Shown: positions 42,309-51,900 of the stretch, piece after piece | Layout of the letters: each line of letters starts with the position of its first letter | Numbering within the stretch: the first letter of the stretch is position 1 | NCBI GenBank assembly: GCA_052267165.1 | Contig: JBKQHO010000013.1 | Location: forward strand, 1-64,000 | Length of the DNA stretch: 64,000 nt | Direction: 5' to 3' | From: CAWICD01 sp052267165 | GTDB lineage: Bacteria; Vulcanimicrobiota; Vulcanimicrobiia; Vulcanimicrobiales; Vulcanimicrobiaceae | Program-made: the position numbers and the translations under genes | The notes under the pieces: model-generated | What the model saw: only the letters and a program-made list of their open reading frames with translations | Databases searched by the model: none | What the model was told of the DNA's origin: nothing

Positions 42309-43501
42309 GCGCTCAGAGCCTCGCGATTCGATTCGGAGTTCTGCACCATCAGACCGGCGGCGCACTGGCCGAACGCGGCGTCTTGCTGATCGAAGGCGAG
42401 CGGATCGCCGCCGTCGGCGGTCCCGAAACGCCGATCCCCGAAAGCGCGCGTGTGCTCGAAGCGGCCGGCGTCGTGCCGGGCTTGATCAACGCGCACGTTC
42501 ACCTCGAGATGAGCGGAGAACCGCAGACCACGAGCATCTTCGTGTTGCACACGCCGACGCAGCGCACGCTGATCGCCGCCGAAAACGCGCGTAAATCGCT
42601 CGAAGCGGGCGTGACGACCATCCGCGACCTGGGCGGCACCGAGTCGATCGCGATCGAGCTGCGCGACGCGATCGCCGCGGGACGCGTACCGGGCCCGACC
42701 ATCGTGGCCGCCGGCCGGGCGATCTGCATGACGGGCGGTCACGGCTGGTTCATCAGCCGTCAGGCCGACGGGCCGAGCGAAGTGCGGACGGCCGTGCGCG
42801 AGCAGCGGCGCGACGGCGCCGACTGCATCAAGTTCATCGCCACCGGCGGCGTGCTCACCAAAGGCGCGGTCCCCGGCATCGCGCAGCTCTCGCAGGACGA
42901 GATGGCGGCGGGCGTCGCCGAGGCGAAGATGCACGAGATGCGCTGTGCCGCGCACGCGATCGGCGCCGAGGGCATCAAGAACGCGCTGCGCGCCGGGGTC
43001 GATTCGATCGAGCACGGGCACTTGGTCGACGACGAAGCGATCGCGTTGTTCCTCGAGCGCGGCACCTATCTCGTTCCGACGCTCTGCGCGATTCGCTGCA
43101 TCGTCGAAGCGGGGCCGAGCGCAGGCATGCCCGACTTCGTCCTGCGCAAGGCGAGCGAGATCGTCGAGCACGCCGAGACGTGCTTGCGCAAGGCGCGCGC
43201 CGCAGGCGTGCGATTCGCCGGCGGCTCCGACGCCGGCACACCGTACAACTATCACGACGCATACGCCTACGAGGTCGAGCTGATGCAGACGATGCTCGGC
43301 CTGAGCGCTCGCGAAGCCTTGCACGCGGCGACGGCCGACGGCGCCGAATTGCTGGGCGTGCCGCGCGGGCGGCTCGCCGCGGGCGAGGTCGCCGACCTGC
43401 TGCTGCTCGACCGCGACATCGAACGCGACCTGCGCGCGCTGCGCGAGCCGCGCGGCGTGGTCAAGGGCGGCCTGCTCGCTTACGAGCGAGCTCGCGGTTG
43501 A
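42305..43501 (+). CDS. Amidohydrolase-family (imidazolonepropionase-like) hydrolase
   Basis: 398 residues. VVPGLINAHVHLEMSG has the HxH metal pair, CIKFIATGGVLTKGA the bridging Lys region, then AHAIGAEGIKNAL, SIEHG and GGSDAGTPYNYHD with the catalytic Asp. This arrangement matches prolidase/imidazolonepropionase-like members of the superfamily. The true amide substrate is unknown. Coupled at both ends. Confidence 0.87.
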   Translation: MSAQSLAIRFGVLHHQTGGALAERGVLLIEGERIAAVGGPETPIPESARVLEAAGVVPGLINAHVHLEMSGEPQTTSIFVLHTPTQRTLIAAENARKSLEAGVTTIRDLGGTESIAIELRDAIAAGRVPGPTIVAAGRAICMTGGHGWFISRQADGPSEVRTAVREQRRDGADCIKFIATGGVLTKGAVPGIAQLSQDEMAAGVAEAKMHEMRCAAHAIGAEGIKNALRAGVDSIEHGHLVDDEAIALFLERGTYLVPTLCAIRCIVEAGPSAGMPDFVLRKASEIVEHAETCLRKARAAGVRFAGGSDAGTPYNYHDAYAYEVELMQTMLGLSAREALHAATADGAELLGVPRGRLAAGEVADLLLLDRDIERDLRALREPRGVVKGGLLAYERARG

Positions 43502-44664
43502 GCTCGGCCGGCGATCTGCGCGGGCTGCGGGTGGCGTTGCTCGGCCCGATCGCTTGGCCAACGCCGCCGGCCGGATACGGACCGTGGGAACAGATCGCCT
43601 TCAACATTGCCGACGGGATGCGCGCGCGCGGACTCGACGTCACGCTGTTCGCGACGGCCAACTCGCGGACGCGCGCCAAGCTCGCCGCCGTCGTCCCCGT
43701 GGGCCTCAACGAGGATCCCGCGCAGAACGGCGAGGTCGCGACCGCGCTGCACATCGCAAACCTGTTCGCGCGGGCCGGCGAGTTCGACCTCATCCACAAC
43801 AGCTTCGACTGGAAGCCGATGACGTATGCGCTCGCTACCCGGACGCCGCCGCTGCTCACGACGATTCACGGCTTCTCGAGCCCGGCGATTCTGGCCGCCT
43901 ACTACGCCTGCGCGCGACGCAGCTTCTTCTGCTCGATCAGCGATTCGGATCGCGATCCCGGGCTCGACTATCTGGCCACGACGTACAACGGCATCGATCC
44001 GGCCGAGTTCACGTTCGTCGAGCGGCCGGGAGATTATCTCGTCTTCCTCGGACGCTTCCATCCGGAGAAGGGTACGCATCTGGCGATCGAGATCGCCCGC
44101 CGCGCCGGCGTACGCCTCAAGATCGCCGCGATCCATCAGGATCGCGAGTATTTCGAGACGCAGCTGCTGCCGCAGGTTGACGGCGACCGCGTCCAGTATC
44201 TCGGTCCGGTCGAACGCGAGGCGCGCAACGCGCTGCTCGGCGGCGCGCTCGCACTGGTCCACATGACTACGCGACCCGAGCGCTTCGGGCTGACGATGGT
44301 CGAAGCGATGGCGTGCGGCACGCCCGTCCTCGGTGCGCGCATGGGCTCGATCCCAGAGATCGTCGTCGACGGCGAGACCGGCTTCTTGTGCGACTCGGTC
44401 GAGGAGGCAATCGGGAAGGTGCCCCAGCTTGCGGCGCTTTCTCGGCGGGCTTGTCGCGAGCGCGTCGAAACGACGTTCTCGATGGACCGCATGATCGATC
44501 GCTACCTGGAAGCGTATCGCCGCGCGTTGGAGTTGGGTACGCCGCCCGCGCCCTCGTCCGAACGGCTGCGCGCGCGCGCCCACGACCACTGGGACCGGCC
44601 GATGGGATTCACCGAGCTTCCGCCCAAGCCGCGCTTTCCGCTGACGGTGAGCGAGCATGAGTGA
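43498..44664 (+). CDS. Group 1 glycosyltransferase
   Basis: 388 residues from a TTG at 43498 that overlaps the previous stop (TTGA). PPAGYGPWEQIAFNIADGM is the acceptor-side loop and ERFGLTMVEAMACGTPVLG the donor-binding EX7E motif of GT4-type enzymes. YLVFLGRFHPEKGTHLAIEIA is also characteristic. Sugar and acceptor unknown. It overlaps the SDR gene by 8 bases. Confidence 0.87.
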   Translation: MSSAGDLRGLRVALLGPIAWPTPPAGYGPWEQIAFNIADGMRARGLDVTLFATANSRTRAKLAAVVPVGLNEDPAQNGEVATALHIANLFARAGEFDLIHNSFDWKPMTYALATRTPPLLTTIHGFSSPAILAAYYACARRSFFCSISDSDRDPGLDYLATTYNGIDPAEFTFVERPGDYLVFLGRFHPEKGTHLAIEIARRAGVRLKIAAIHQDREYFETQLLPQVDGDRVQYLGPVEREARNALLGGALALVHMTTRPERFGLTMVEAMACGTPVLGARMGSIPEIVVDGETGFLCDSVEEAIGKVPQLAALSRRACRERVETTFSMDRMIDRYLEAYRRALELGTPPAPSSERLRARAHDHWDRPMGFTELPPKPRFPLTVSEHE

Positions 44665-45445
44665 GGCTCGCGGCTTCGCGCTGATCACCGGGGCGTCGGG
44701 CGGGATCGGCGCCGAGTTCGCTCGCATCTTCGCGCGCGAGGGCTGGAACATCGTGCTCGTGGCGCGCGATCCCGAAAAGCTCGAGCGCCTTTCCTACGAG
44801 TGCGGACTGCGGCACGGCATTCAATCGCACACGCTGGCCAGAGATCTCTCGCTGCCCGGCGCCGCCCAGGAGCTCTTCGACTCGCTCGCCGCTGACAAGA
44901 TCGCGGTCGAAGCGCTGGTCAACAACGCGGGCTTCGCGACCTACGGGCTCTTCAAAGATATTCCGCTCGACGTCGAAAGCCAGGAGATCGCGCTCAACGT
45001 CGTCACGCTGACCGAGTTGACGAAGCTCTTTCTCAAGCCGATGCTGAGCAATGGGCGAGGACGCATCCTCAACGTCGCTTCGACCGCGGCTTTCTTCTCG
45101 GGCCCGTTGATGGCGGTCTATTACGCGACCAAAGGGTACGTCTTATCGTTCTCTGAGGCGCTCTCGAACGAGCTCGCGGGAACCGGGGTCACGCTCACGT
45201 GCCTGTGCCCGGGCGCGACAGAGACGGGATTCGAAGCGCGCGGCGGGCTCCAAGAGTCGCGGCTCTTCAAAGGCCGCAAACTCGCGACCGCGGCGAGCGT
45301 CGCGGAGGCGGGCTACGAAGCGATGCTCGCCGGACGCCGCCTCGAGATTCCCGGCGCCGGCAACAAGCTCGGCGCGTTCGTGCCGCGCATACTCCCGCGC
45401 GGTCTGTTGCTGCACATGGTGCGCCGCATCCAAAGCCGCGTTTGA
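44657..45445 (+). CDS. Short-chain dehydrogenase/reductase
   Basis: 262 residues. TGASGGIGAEFARIF binds the cofactor, NNAGFATYG is the stabilising motif, and SxxYxxxK is seen as Ser in NVASTAAFF with VYYATKGY. The N-terminal Arg after strand 2 (VARDPEKLERL) favours NADP. Homologs act on fatty or polyketide-like carbonyls. It is the last gene of a long plus-strand run starting near 36.7 kb. Confidence 0.87.
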   Translation: MSEARGFALITGASGGIGAEFARIFAREGWNIVLVARDPEKLERLSYECGLRHGIQSHTLARDLSLPGAAQELFDSLAADKIAVEALVNNAGFATYGLFKDIPLDVESQEIALNVVTLTELTKLFLKPMLSNGRGRILNVASTAAFFSGPLMAVYYATKGYVLSFSEALSNELAGTGVTLTCLCPGATETGFEARGGLQESRLFKGRKLATAASVAEAGYEAMLAGRRLEIPGAGNKLGAFVPRILPRGLLLHMVRRIQSRV

Positions 45446-45458
45446 GTCGGCCCGCGCG

Positions 45459-46151
45459 TCACGAGCGGCGGCGCGAACCGGCGAAGAGCGTGAAATAGTA
45501 CAGCAGCGTACCGACCGCTTGAAGCGCGGCCGCGACGTAGGTCAGCGCGGCGGCCTGCAGGACTTTGCGCGCGCCGGGAATCTCCTGCGCTTGCAGTATG
45601 CCGTTGCTCTGCAAGAGGATCAGCGCGCGATGACTGGCGTTGAGCTCGACGGGCAGCGTGACGAGCGCGAAGATCGCGGCCGCGCTGAATGCGATCAATC
45701 CGATGAGCGCGAGCGAGGGCGAATTGAGATAGAGACCGGCGAGGAACATGAGCGGCCCGACCCAAGCTCCGACTTGAACGGCCGGCACGATCGCCGCCCG
45801 CAAGCGCAGCGGCGCGTAGCCTTCCGCATCCTGCTGGGCATGCCCCATCTCGTGCGCGACGACGGCGACTGAAGCGACCGAATTCTGCTCGGAACTTTGC
45901 GAAAGGTTGATCGTCTTCGAGGCCGGATCGTAGAAGTCGGTCAGTTGGCCCGGGGTTCCGCGCACGCCGATTCGCAAACCGAGCGCCGCGATCAGTCGTT
46001 GCGCCGTATCGGCTCCCGTCACGCCCGACGATGTCGGAACCCGTGCGTAGCGCGCGAAGGTCCCACGTAACGAGAATTGCGCCCACAGACCCAACAGTAA
46101 ACCGGGAAGCGCGAACAGCAGGTACAGACCGTTCATGCCCGGGTAATACAT
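45459..46151 (-). CDS. Membrane zinc metalloprotease (YugP family)
   Basis: 230 residues from the ATG at 46151, after GGAGGG. The catalytic motif is VVAHEMGHAQQDAEG (HExxH). Membrane spans lie at about residues 7-25, 120-140, 148-170 and near the C-terminus. TDFYDPASKTINLSQS matches the family. It is a putative integral-membrane peptidase of unknown target. Confidence 0.88.
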   Translation of the reverse strand: MYYPGMNGLYLLFALPGLLLGLWAQFSLRGTFARYARVPTSSGVTGADTAQRLIAALGLRIGVRGTPGQLTDFYDPASKTINLSQSSEQNSVASVAVVAHEMGHAQQDAEGYAPLRLRAAIVPAVQVGAWVGPLMFLAGLYLNSPSLALIGLIAFSAAAIFALVTLPVELNASHRALILLQSNGILQAQEIPGARKVLQAAALTYVAAALQAVGTLLYYFTLFAGSRRRS

Positions 46152-46294
46152 GGTCCCTCCTCGGCGAAGACGCTTTCGCCGTTGTTCGATTCTATCGCCG
46201 CCAAAGCCCTGACGTTTCGGCAAGCGGGGTGGGCCGGCGTGGGCTCGGTTCAGCGGTCATGCGACGGAGCGGGCTTCCGGGTAAGCGGAGCGCT

Positions 46295-46543
46295 ATGAGC
46301 ACAGCAGTGCCGACGAAGACGCGCGGGTCGACCGTCGAGCTTTCCCCGGACGAAGAACGCGCAGTCGAAGAGCGCTCCGTCGAAGTGCTCTATCTGGTCG
46401 CCACGGGCGGCCTCTCGTGGGCGCACTATTTCGAGCAGTACTTGCTTCCGGTCTTCATCGGGAACACTATCGGCGGCGTGACCTTGGTCTCGCTCCTCAA
46501 CTACGGTCAGGTCGTCGCGGAAGGACAGTCCGAACCCGCGTAG
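46295..46543 (+). pseudogene. Internally deleted formate/nitrite-type (FNT) transporter
   Basis: 82 codons remain open. The first 36 (STVELSPDEERAVEERSV) resemble the cytosolic N-terminus of YfdC-like FNT proteins. The last 45 (HYFEQYLLPVFIGNTIGGV, then LVSLLNYGQVV) match their last helix. The middle 180-200 residues with the channel are gone, leaving an in-frame join near VEVLYLVATGG. It cannot form a pore as it stands. Confidence 0.65.
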
Positions 46544-46564
46544 CCGCACCGGCGGACGCGTCCC

Positions 46565-48604
46565 TCACGTCGTGGCGAGCGAGGGCACTTCGGTAATCTG
46601 AACCTCATGTGCGGGCGTCTCCTCCGGTGCTTCCGCTTGACGCCGCTCCCAGCCAAAGTAAAACGCGAGCGCATAGAGCAGGGCCACCAGCGGCAGCAAG
46701 CTCCGGTATCCCACAATCAAAGATGAGTACTCGAGAACCCCGCCGATCATCGCACCTAACAGATTCGCACCGAAGGCGACCGTCGACGACCCGACGACGC
46801 GGAACCGTTCTGCGAACACGAGATTCGCCAGCAGGATCGGCGTAAACGCCAGCGTTGCGGCGGCGACAAACCGCAGAGGAACATCCAGCGACAGAAGGCT
46901 GTCCAGGGGGACGATCCACGCCAGTGCCAAGGTCGCGAACAACGCGATGTACAGGCGCCCCGGGTTCCGGAATCGGACACGCTGGGCAATCTCCAAAGCG
47001 ACGTAGACCGAGCAGAGTACGCCGAAGAATACCAGAGCGTTCACGAACCACGTGGTGCCGAAGAGCAGGGCGAACTGCACCACGTTCTTCGTCTCCAAGA
47101 GCAAGAAGGCTGCTCCCATGAAGAACAGGTCCAAGTAGCCTCGCATCTGCCCGAGCGGCCCGGCCGCTCCGCGGATGAGGAGCAGGGACGCAAGGAGGAT
47201 CGTCGCAAGCGCGATCAGATACAGCTGCGGTATGGACGGAGCCCGTAAGTACAGGAACGGGTGATCGTCGTTGACCGGATTGGGGACCGGCCGCGCTTGG
47301 GCCGCCCATGTGGCTGCGCAGCTGACGTCGCCCTTTTCGAGACCGACGACCAGGAGTGCAAATCCGGTCGTGCCACTTCCGGAGGAGTCGACGCAGGGCG
47401 GGTGGCCGTAGGTGACCTGGAGGGTACCGGCGAGACGGTCGACCAGCCATTTCTCGCGGTAGTAATTGTACATCCCGAACGCACCGCCGGTGTTGAGGTG
47501 CGCGCGCGCGGCGTTCATCGCTTCGACCGTGAACAGGTAGCTTTCCAGCCGCAACGAGGATTGCCCCGAAACGAGCGCTAGCGAGTCCGGGAGAGCAAAG
47601 AGTATGAGGTCGTAGCGGTTCCTGGTGCGCTCGAGGAAAGCTCTTCCGTCGTCGATGTGCACGCTCACCTGAGGCCGCTGGTACGGATGGTCCGGGTTCA
47701 TCTCGCGTCCGATTTGGTAGATGCGCGGGTCGATCTCGACGGCGTCAACGTGCTTCGCGCCGGCGGCGAGGGCGATGGCCACATCGCCGCCGTTGCCCGC
47801 GCCCACGATGAGAACGTTGCGCAGCGGGTTGGAGTGCAGGCGTCGGTAAGGCAGGAAGTACAAGGGCTCCGTCTTCTTGCGCTCGCTCATCGATTCGATC
47901 GATTGGTGGGGGATGCCGTTCACGTCCAGCAGATACACGCCCGGACTTACCTTAGTCACGGAGACCTTGTAATAGGGCGACCAACTGTCGCCGGGAATGG
48001 AAGACTCCTTGCCGAGCACAATGATCATTCCCGCCAGGGCGACGAGCTGGACTGGCCGGAGCGATGGGCGGTACAGCGTGAGGAACGCCGCAGATACCGC
48101 AATCCCCCACACTACGGGCGGAGCGCCCAGGAAGGACAGCAGCGAGAATCCCGCGATGCCGGCAAGGCTGCCCAAAATGTCCAGGCGGTACGCTTCGAGA
48201 GGCTCGAACTCAACAAAGGAACGTGCGACGCCCTGAGCGATCGAGGCCATCAACACCGCGACCGCCACGAAGATGACCGGCAGCGTCACCCAGATGGGAA
48301 GCCCGTTCGGCCTGCATCCGAAGTAGATGATCTGACTTCCCGCACAGTCGAGGGTCACCGGAAAGAGAAGGATGAGCGCGACCAGGAACGTGAGCATGAC
48401 GGGCGCCCATGCAAACAGGTCGATCCGGGACTTGGCTCGGAGAAACCCGATCCCGATGCCCAGGAAGCTGCCCAGTAGTACGAAGTTGGCGAAGTACGAA
48501 AGGTAGATCACGTTGGAGCCGATCCACCTGATCAGACCCAGCTCTACAAAGAGCATGAGGAAGCTCAGAAGGACCAGCCGAGTTTTGCCCTTTAGCGTGC
48601 CCAC
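46565..48604 (-). CDS. Large membrane protein with spermidine-synthase-like domain
   Basis: 679 residues. About six N-terminal spans (LVLLSFLMLFVELGLIRWIG on) are followed by a soluble Rossmann domain near 260-420 with NVLIVGAGNGGDVAIALA, VDAVEIDPRIY and DDGRAFLERT, as in spermine/spermidine synthases. A second set of about seven spans closes it. This fused membrane form is widespread but uncharacterised. Its base composition looks less GC-rich than that of its neighbours, which may point to transfer. Confidence 0.8.
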   Translation of the reverse strand: MGTLKGKTRLVLLSFLMLFVELGLIRWIGSNVIYLSYFANFVLLGSFLGIGIGFLRAKSRIDLFAWAPVMLTFLVALILLFPVTLDCAGSQIIYFGCRPNGLPIWVTLPVIFVAVAVLMASIAQGVARSFVEFEPLEAYRLDILGSLAGIAGFSLLSFLGAPPVVWGIAVSAAFLTLYRPSLRPVQLVALAGMIIVLGKESSIPGDSWSPYYKVSVTKVSPGVYLLDVNGIPHQSIESMSERKKTEPLYFLPYRRLHSNPLRNVLIVGAGNGGDVAIALAAGAKHVDAVEIDPRIYQIGREMNPDHPYQRPQVSVHIDDGRAFLERTRNRYDLILFALPDSLALVSGQSSLRLESYLFTVEAMNAARAHLNTGGAFGMYNYYREKWLVDRLAGTLQVTYGHPPCVDSSGSGTTGFALLVVGLEKGDVSCAATWAAQARPVPNPVNDDHPFLYLRAPSIPQLYLIALATILLASLLLIRGAAGPLGQMRGYLDLFFMGAAFLLLETKNVVQFALLFGTTWFVNALVFFGVLCSVYVALEIAQRVRFRNPGRLYIALFATLALAWIVPLDSLLSLDVPLRFVAAATLAFTPILLANLVFAERFRVVGSSTVAFGANLLGAMIGGVLEYSSLIVGYRSLLPLVALLYALAFYFGWERRQAEAPEETPAHEVQITEVPSLATT

Positions 48605-48784
48605 GTCTGCCTTGCCGCTAATCGAGGCTTAGCAACAGCGTGACGTCCACATCTCTTCGTCGTCATAGACAGAGTATCGGATAAAACGCCGGCACTGAGC
48701 TCTCGCAGCCGAAGAACGGCCCCCGACCACCGGCGCGGAGGCGCTTTTGCGCCCGACCCGCCGGCAAGCCAGGCGGTTGAAAGA

Positions 48785-49861
48785 TCAGAATTTGGCACCG
48801 CACGCCGGGCAGAACTTCGCGCCGGCCGGCGCCTGTGAGCGGCACGCGCCGCAGTGCTGGACGGCCGCGGATACAACGGTACCGCAGTCGACGCAGAATC
48901 GTGCGCCCGCGGCGTTGAGGGTGCCGCACTGCGTGCAGACCACGCCGGTCGCGGCGGCCTCCGGTGCGGGCGCGGCGCCCGGTGCCGGCGCCACGCGCCC
49001 GACGCCCATTCCGCCGAACAGGTTGGCAAGGCCGACGCCGATGCCGAGCAACGCGGGGCTTTCCGCGGCACCGCCTTCGCCCTTGGCCGCGCCTTCGCCG
49101 ATCCCGCGCAACGCTTCGCCGGCGCCGTATTGCGTGAAGCCGCCCGCGAGCTTGGTGTAGGTCGCGTCGCGCAAGTAGTCTTTGAGCGTCTTCTGGTCTT
49201 GATCGCTGATCGAGATCGTGAAGTTACCCATGCGCGCGATCTGCAGGCCGTACGTCGTCAGCTGTTTCTGCGCGGCGGCGAGCGTCTCGCGCTCGATGTC
49301 GTCGGTGTGCGCCGCGATGCCGAGGATCGGCCAGTTGTTCGACACGATATGGTCGACGACGTCGGTGCGCAGGACCTTGAGCACGAGCTCCGCAGTCCAG
49401 TCGGTCACCGCTTCGTTGTTGCTCAGATTCTCGGAGCCGAGATAGTTGACGATCAACGCTTGCGGATCGACGACCTTCAACGAATAGTCGCCGTAGCAGC
49501 GCAGGCCGACCGCGAGCGACGTCTGCGGATCGGTGACGTTGTCGACGACGCCACCAAAAACTTGGTTGGCGAACTCGTGGGTCGCGACGAAGTAGAGCTC
49601 CGTCTTGAACATGTTGCCGCCCGAAGCCGCGTCGATCAAGTCGCCGAGGAACGGGAAGAGCGAGCTGTCCAGCGTGTAGCGTCCCGGCTGCAGGGTGCCT
49701 TGAACGCGGCCGTCGCGGAAGAACACGGCCAGCTCGTCGGCCTCGACGGTCACCTGGGAGAACTTGCGGATGTCGTTGTCCGGCCACTTGAAGACCATCT
49801 GGCCCTTGAACTCATCCGGACACGCGATGAACTCGCGGCGAAGGTCGTGAAAAAGTCCCAC
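48785..49861 (-). CDS. SPFH-domain protein with C-terminal zinc ribbons
   Basis: 358 residues. The YdjI/virion-core-like SPFH domain starts VFKWPDNDIRKFSQVTVEADE and includes GRYTLDSSLFPFLGDLI and LQIARMGNFTISISD. A Gly/Ala-rich linker leads to CxxC pairs (CTQCG, CVDCG, CGACR, CPACG) forming two zinc ribbons. Such proteins are thought to act at membranes; function here is unknown. It diverges from the MetE-like remnant. Confidence 0.8.
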   Translation of the reverse strand: MGLFHDLRREFIACPDEFKGQMVFKWPDNDIRKFSQVTVEADELAVFFRDGRVQGTLQPGRYTLDSSLFPFLGDLIDAASGGNMFKTELYFVATHEFANQVFGGVVDNVTDPQTSLAVGLRCYGDYSLKVVDPQALIVNYLGSENLSNNEAVTDWTAELVLKVLRTDVVDHIVSNNWPILGIAAHTDDIERETLAAAQKQLTTYGLQIARMGNFTISISDQDQKTLKDYLRDATYTKLAGGFTQYGAGEALRGIGEGAAKGEGGAAESPALLGIGVGLANLFGGMGVGRVAPAPGAAPAPEAAATGVVCTQCGTLNAAGARFCVDCGTVVSAAVQHCGACRSQAPAGAKFCPACGAKF

Positions 49862-50004
49862 TCGGCAGCTCCCAGCAGACGCAAAGCGTCAAGACGTCTG
49901 GCCGGTCCATCGGCAGAGCGGCCGACCGAAGTCAGCGCTCGGCAAGAAAGTGTGACGGCGCTCACTCGCCCGGGCGACAGGGGCGACGGCCCGAAGGACG
50001 CGCC

Positions 50005-50535
50005 ATGCTCTTTCCGACGACGATTGCCGGCAGTTTGCCCAAGCCCGGCTGGCTGGCCCAACCCGAGCGCCTGTGGCCCGATTGGCGCCTGGCCGGCGAC
50101 GAGTTGCGCGAGGCCAGCACGGTGCGGTCCGCGTCGCGCTGTTCGAACAGGAGCGCGCCGGCCTCGACGTCGTCACCGACGGCGAGCAGACCCGCCGGCA
50201 CTTCGTTCACGGATTCGCCGGGTCGCTCGCGGGTGTGGATTCAACGAAGCTCGGTCGCCGCGGCATCCGCGGCGACCGCTACGAAGCGGATTGCCCGACG
50301 ATCGTGGCCGAAGTGCGGCGCAGCGAGCCGGTTCACGCCGGCGACGTTCGCTTCGCGCGCGTGGCGACGTCGCGGCAGTTGAAGATCACGCTGCCCGGCC
50401 CGATGACGATCGTCGACGCGGCGTTCGCCTTCGCGCGCGCGATCCGCGAGGAGCTAATCGAGCTGGTCGCGCTCGACATCGACGTCGTGCAGCTCGACGA
50501 GCCGGCCTTCAACGTCTACTTCGACGAAGATAAAG
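50005..50535 (+). pseudogene. MetE-like methyltransferase, frameshifted and truncated
   Basis: The first frame begins MLFPTTIAGSLPKPGWLAQP and breaks near 50120. A second frame continues ALFEQERAGLDVVTDGEQT, GFAGSLAGVDS, LKITLPGPMTIVDA and VVQLDEPAFNVYF. These match the cobalamin-independent methionine synthase/UROD-like family. The match stops abruptly after NVYFDE near 50535; the catalytic second half is missing and does not reappear in the window. It was probably cut by the mobile elements to the right. Confidence 0.8.
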
Positions 50536-50623
50536 CCCCGTTGTTGACGCGTGCCGGTCCTTTTGGGCCTTCTCCCAACATTCGTGTCATGAGGGGCCAC
50601 TTTGGCACTCGCCAGGCGAGGTG

Positions 50624-50815
50624 CTAGATGGCGATGCGTTCCTGCATATCGAGCTCGTAGCGGCCATAGGGATTGACGTGTTCCCAGATCAGCGGGGTGA
50701 GAGCTCGTAGGTCGTTGGTGGTCATGCGCTTGGCCCAGTGTGGCCGGCCCAGAACAGATTGGAGCATCAGGGTATTGATGTAGAAGTCCACGACGCCAGC
50801 GCGGAGTGGTGCAGA
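50624..50815 (-). mobile_element. C-terminal remnant of a Tn3-family transposase
   Basis: Reading the minus strand, the fragment GVVDFYINTLMLQSVLG leads to TTNDLRALTPLIWEHV and NPYGRYELDMQERIAI before a stop at 50624. This resembles the end of Tn3-type TnpA proteins (NTL, LTPL, HVNPYG). Only about 60 residues survive, from 50815 downward. No transposon end was identified. Confidence 0.6.
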
Positions 50816-51052
50816 GATCTAGCCGCCGCGGCGCCGGGTCCGGCGCTCGTGACCCGAGTGAATGCCCCGATCGGCCTGGCGCGAGCCGTCGGAAAACTGA
50901 GTGCTCCCAACCTCACCGCGCTAACCGAGCGCCAACGCTGCCGATACCCGCTAGCTAGGACGCGTTTTCGGGCTCGCGGATGACCTGGGGGGAGCCATCC
51001 TTGGACGCGAAACGCGCTCCTAGGGCTCGCCGCGAGCCCTTCCGCGCGGGCT

Positions 51053-51298
51053 CTACGTTTTCGTGCGCGTCTCGAGGTCTTCGATCCGGGACTCGAGACG
51101 CTCGAAGCGTCGATCGACGCGGTCGAAGCCGGTGCGCATTTCGCTTTGGAGCGAGTCAAGCCGTGTGTCGAGTGAGCCAAGTCGCGCGTCGGTGCGTTCG
51201 AACTTCTCGGCAACGAAATCGCGAAAGTCGATCAGGGCGGCGAGGATCTCGTCGTTGCTGGCCACGCTGGCCAGGTTGGCCGCGGCGTCCGGCGGCAC
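51053..51298 (-). CDS. Short coiled-coil protein
   Basis: 81 residues from a GTG at 51298, not recognised. FRDFVAEKFERTDARLGSLD and MRTGFDRVDRRFERLESRIE have clean heptads and Arg/Glu/Asp bias, suggesting a real helical coiled coil. There is no good SD. It lies among element debris, so it may be a leftover of an element gene. Confidence 0.45.
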   Translation of the reverse strand: MPPDAAANLASVASNDEILAALIDFRDFVAEKFERTDARLGSLDTRLDSLQSEMRTGFDRVDRRFERLESRIEDLETRTKT

Positions 51299-51327
51299 CC
51301 GCCGGCGGCGGGAGGCGCTCTGGGAGG

Positions 51328-51384
51328 CTGATAACGTTCGCTTCTCATCCCCTCAGCTTCAAGGGCGAGAGCTACCGCATGCGC
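51328..51384 (+). mobile_element. Possible IstB (IS21-type) C-terminal remnant
   Basis: The plus strand reads ASHPLSFKGESYRMRGK, similar to the IstB ending (H-x-G-x-SYR-x-R-x-K). Only about 19 codons are left, without the ATPase core. Confidence 0.35.
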
Positions 51385-51690
51385 GGCAAAACCCGAGGAA
51401 CCCCAGCACCTACTCGCAAACCTCCTGCTCCGGTGGGCCCGTCCCAAGGCGAGCTGTGCGCGGCCCACGTTCAGTTTGTAAAGGCGCGCGCCGATTCGCG
51501 TCCATTGAATGGACTTCGAGCCGCTCGCCCAGGCGCGGCTCGTTGCTGATCAGCCGGCGCAGCTTCGTTCTCAGCGCATTGCCAGAACTCTCGTTCCTCG
51601 AGACGGTCAATTCAACCGGCAGCAGGTCGCCGCCGGCTTCTTCGACGGCGTTCTCCTCGCGGTCTCCGGACCATCCCCGCGAGGTCGTCA
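51385..51690. other. No gene recognised
   Basis: This stretch lies between the IstB-like remnant and the inverted-repeat element. It has frames open on both strands, but their codon use and composition look non-coding and no motif was seen. Confidence 0.4.
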
Positions 51691-51899
51691 AGGAGAGTGG
51701 AACAAAGCGGGGGCTGGACGCCACCACACGACGTTCCCTCGTCCCTGGGGCTGGCACCACTGAGCAGGGCCTTTCTTCGCTAGTTCGGCCTTGACTGGCT
51801 GGACCGGTATGGTTGGTCGATGGGTAGGGAAGCGACAACGGGGATCGGCTCCCGCTCGACCTATTCCCTCGTCCAGCCCCCGGTTTGTTCCACTCTCCT
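51691..51899. repeat. 209-bp element with 30-bp inverted ends
   Basis: 51691-51720 (AGGAGAGTGG...CTGGACG) and the reverse complement of 51870-51899 agree at 29 of 30 positions. Nothing coding is evident between them. The right end abuts the surviving tyrosine-recombinase frame, which lacks its N-terminal half. A small non-autonomous element or an IS internal-deletion derivative fits; no target duplication was clear. Confidence 0.65.
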
Positions 51900-51900
51900 C

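Noticed and set aside
50738..50983. 81-codon plus-strand frame
   Set aside because: No family match, no SD, and it overlaps the Tn3-type remnant on the other strand.
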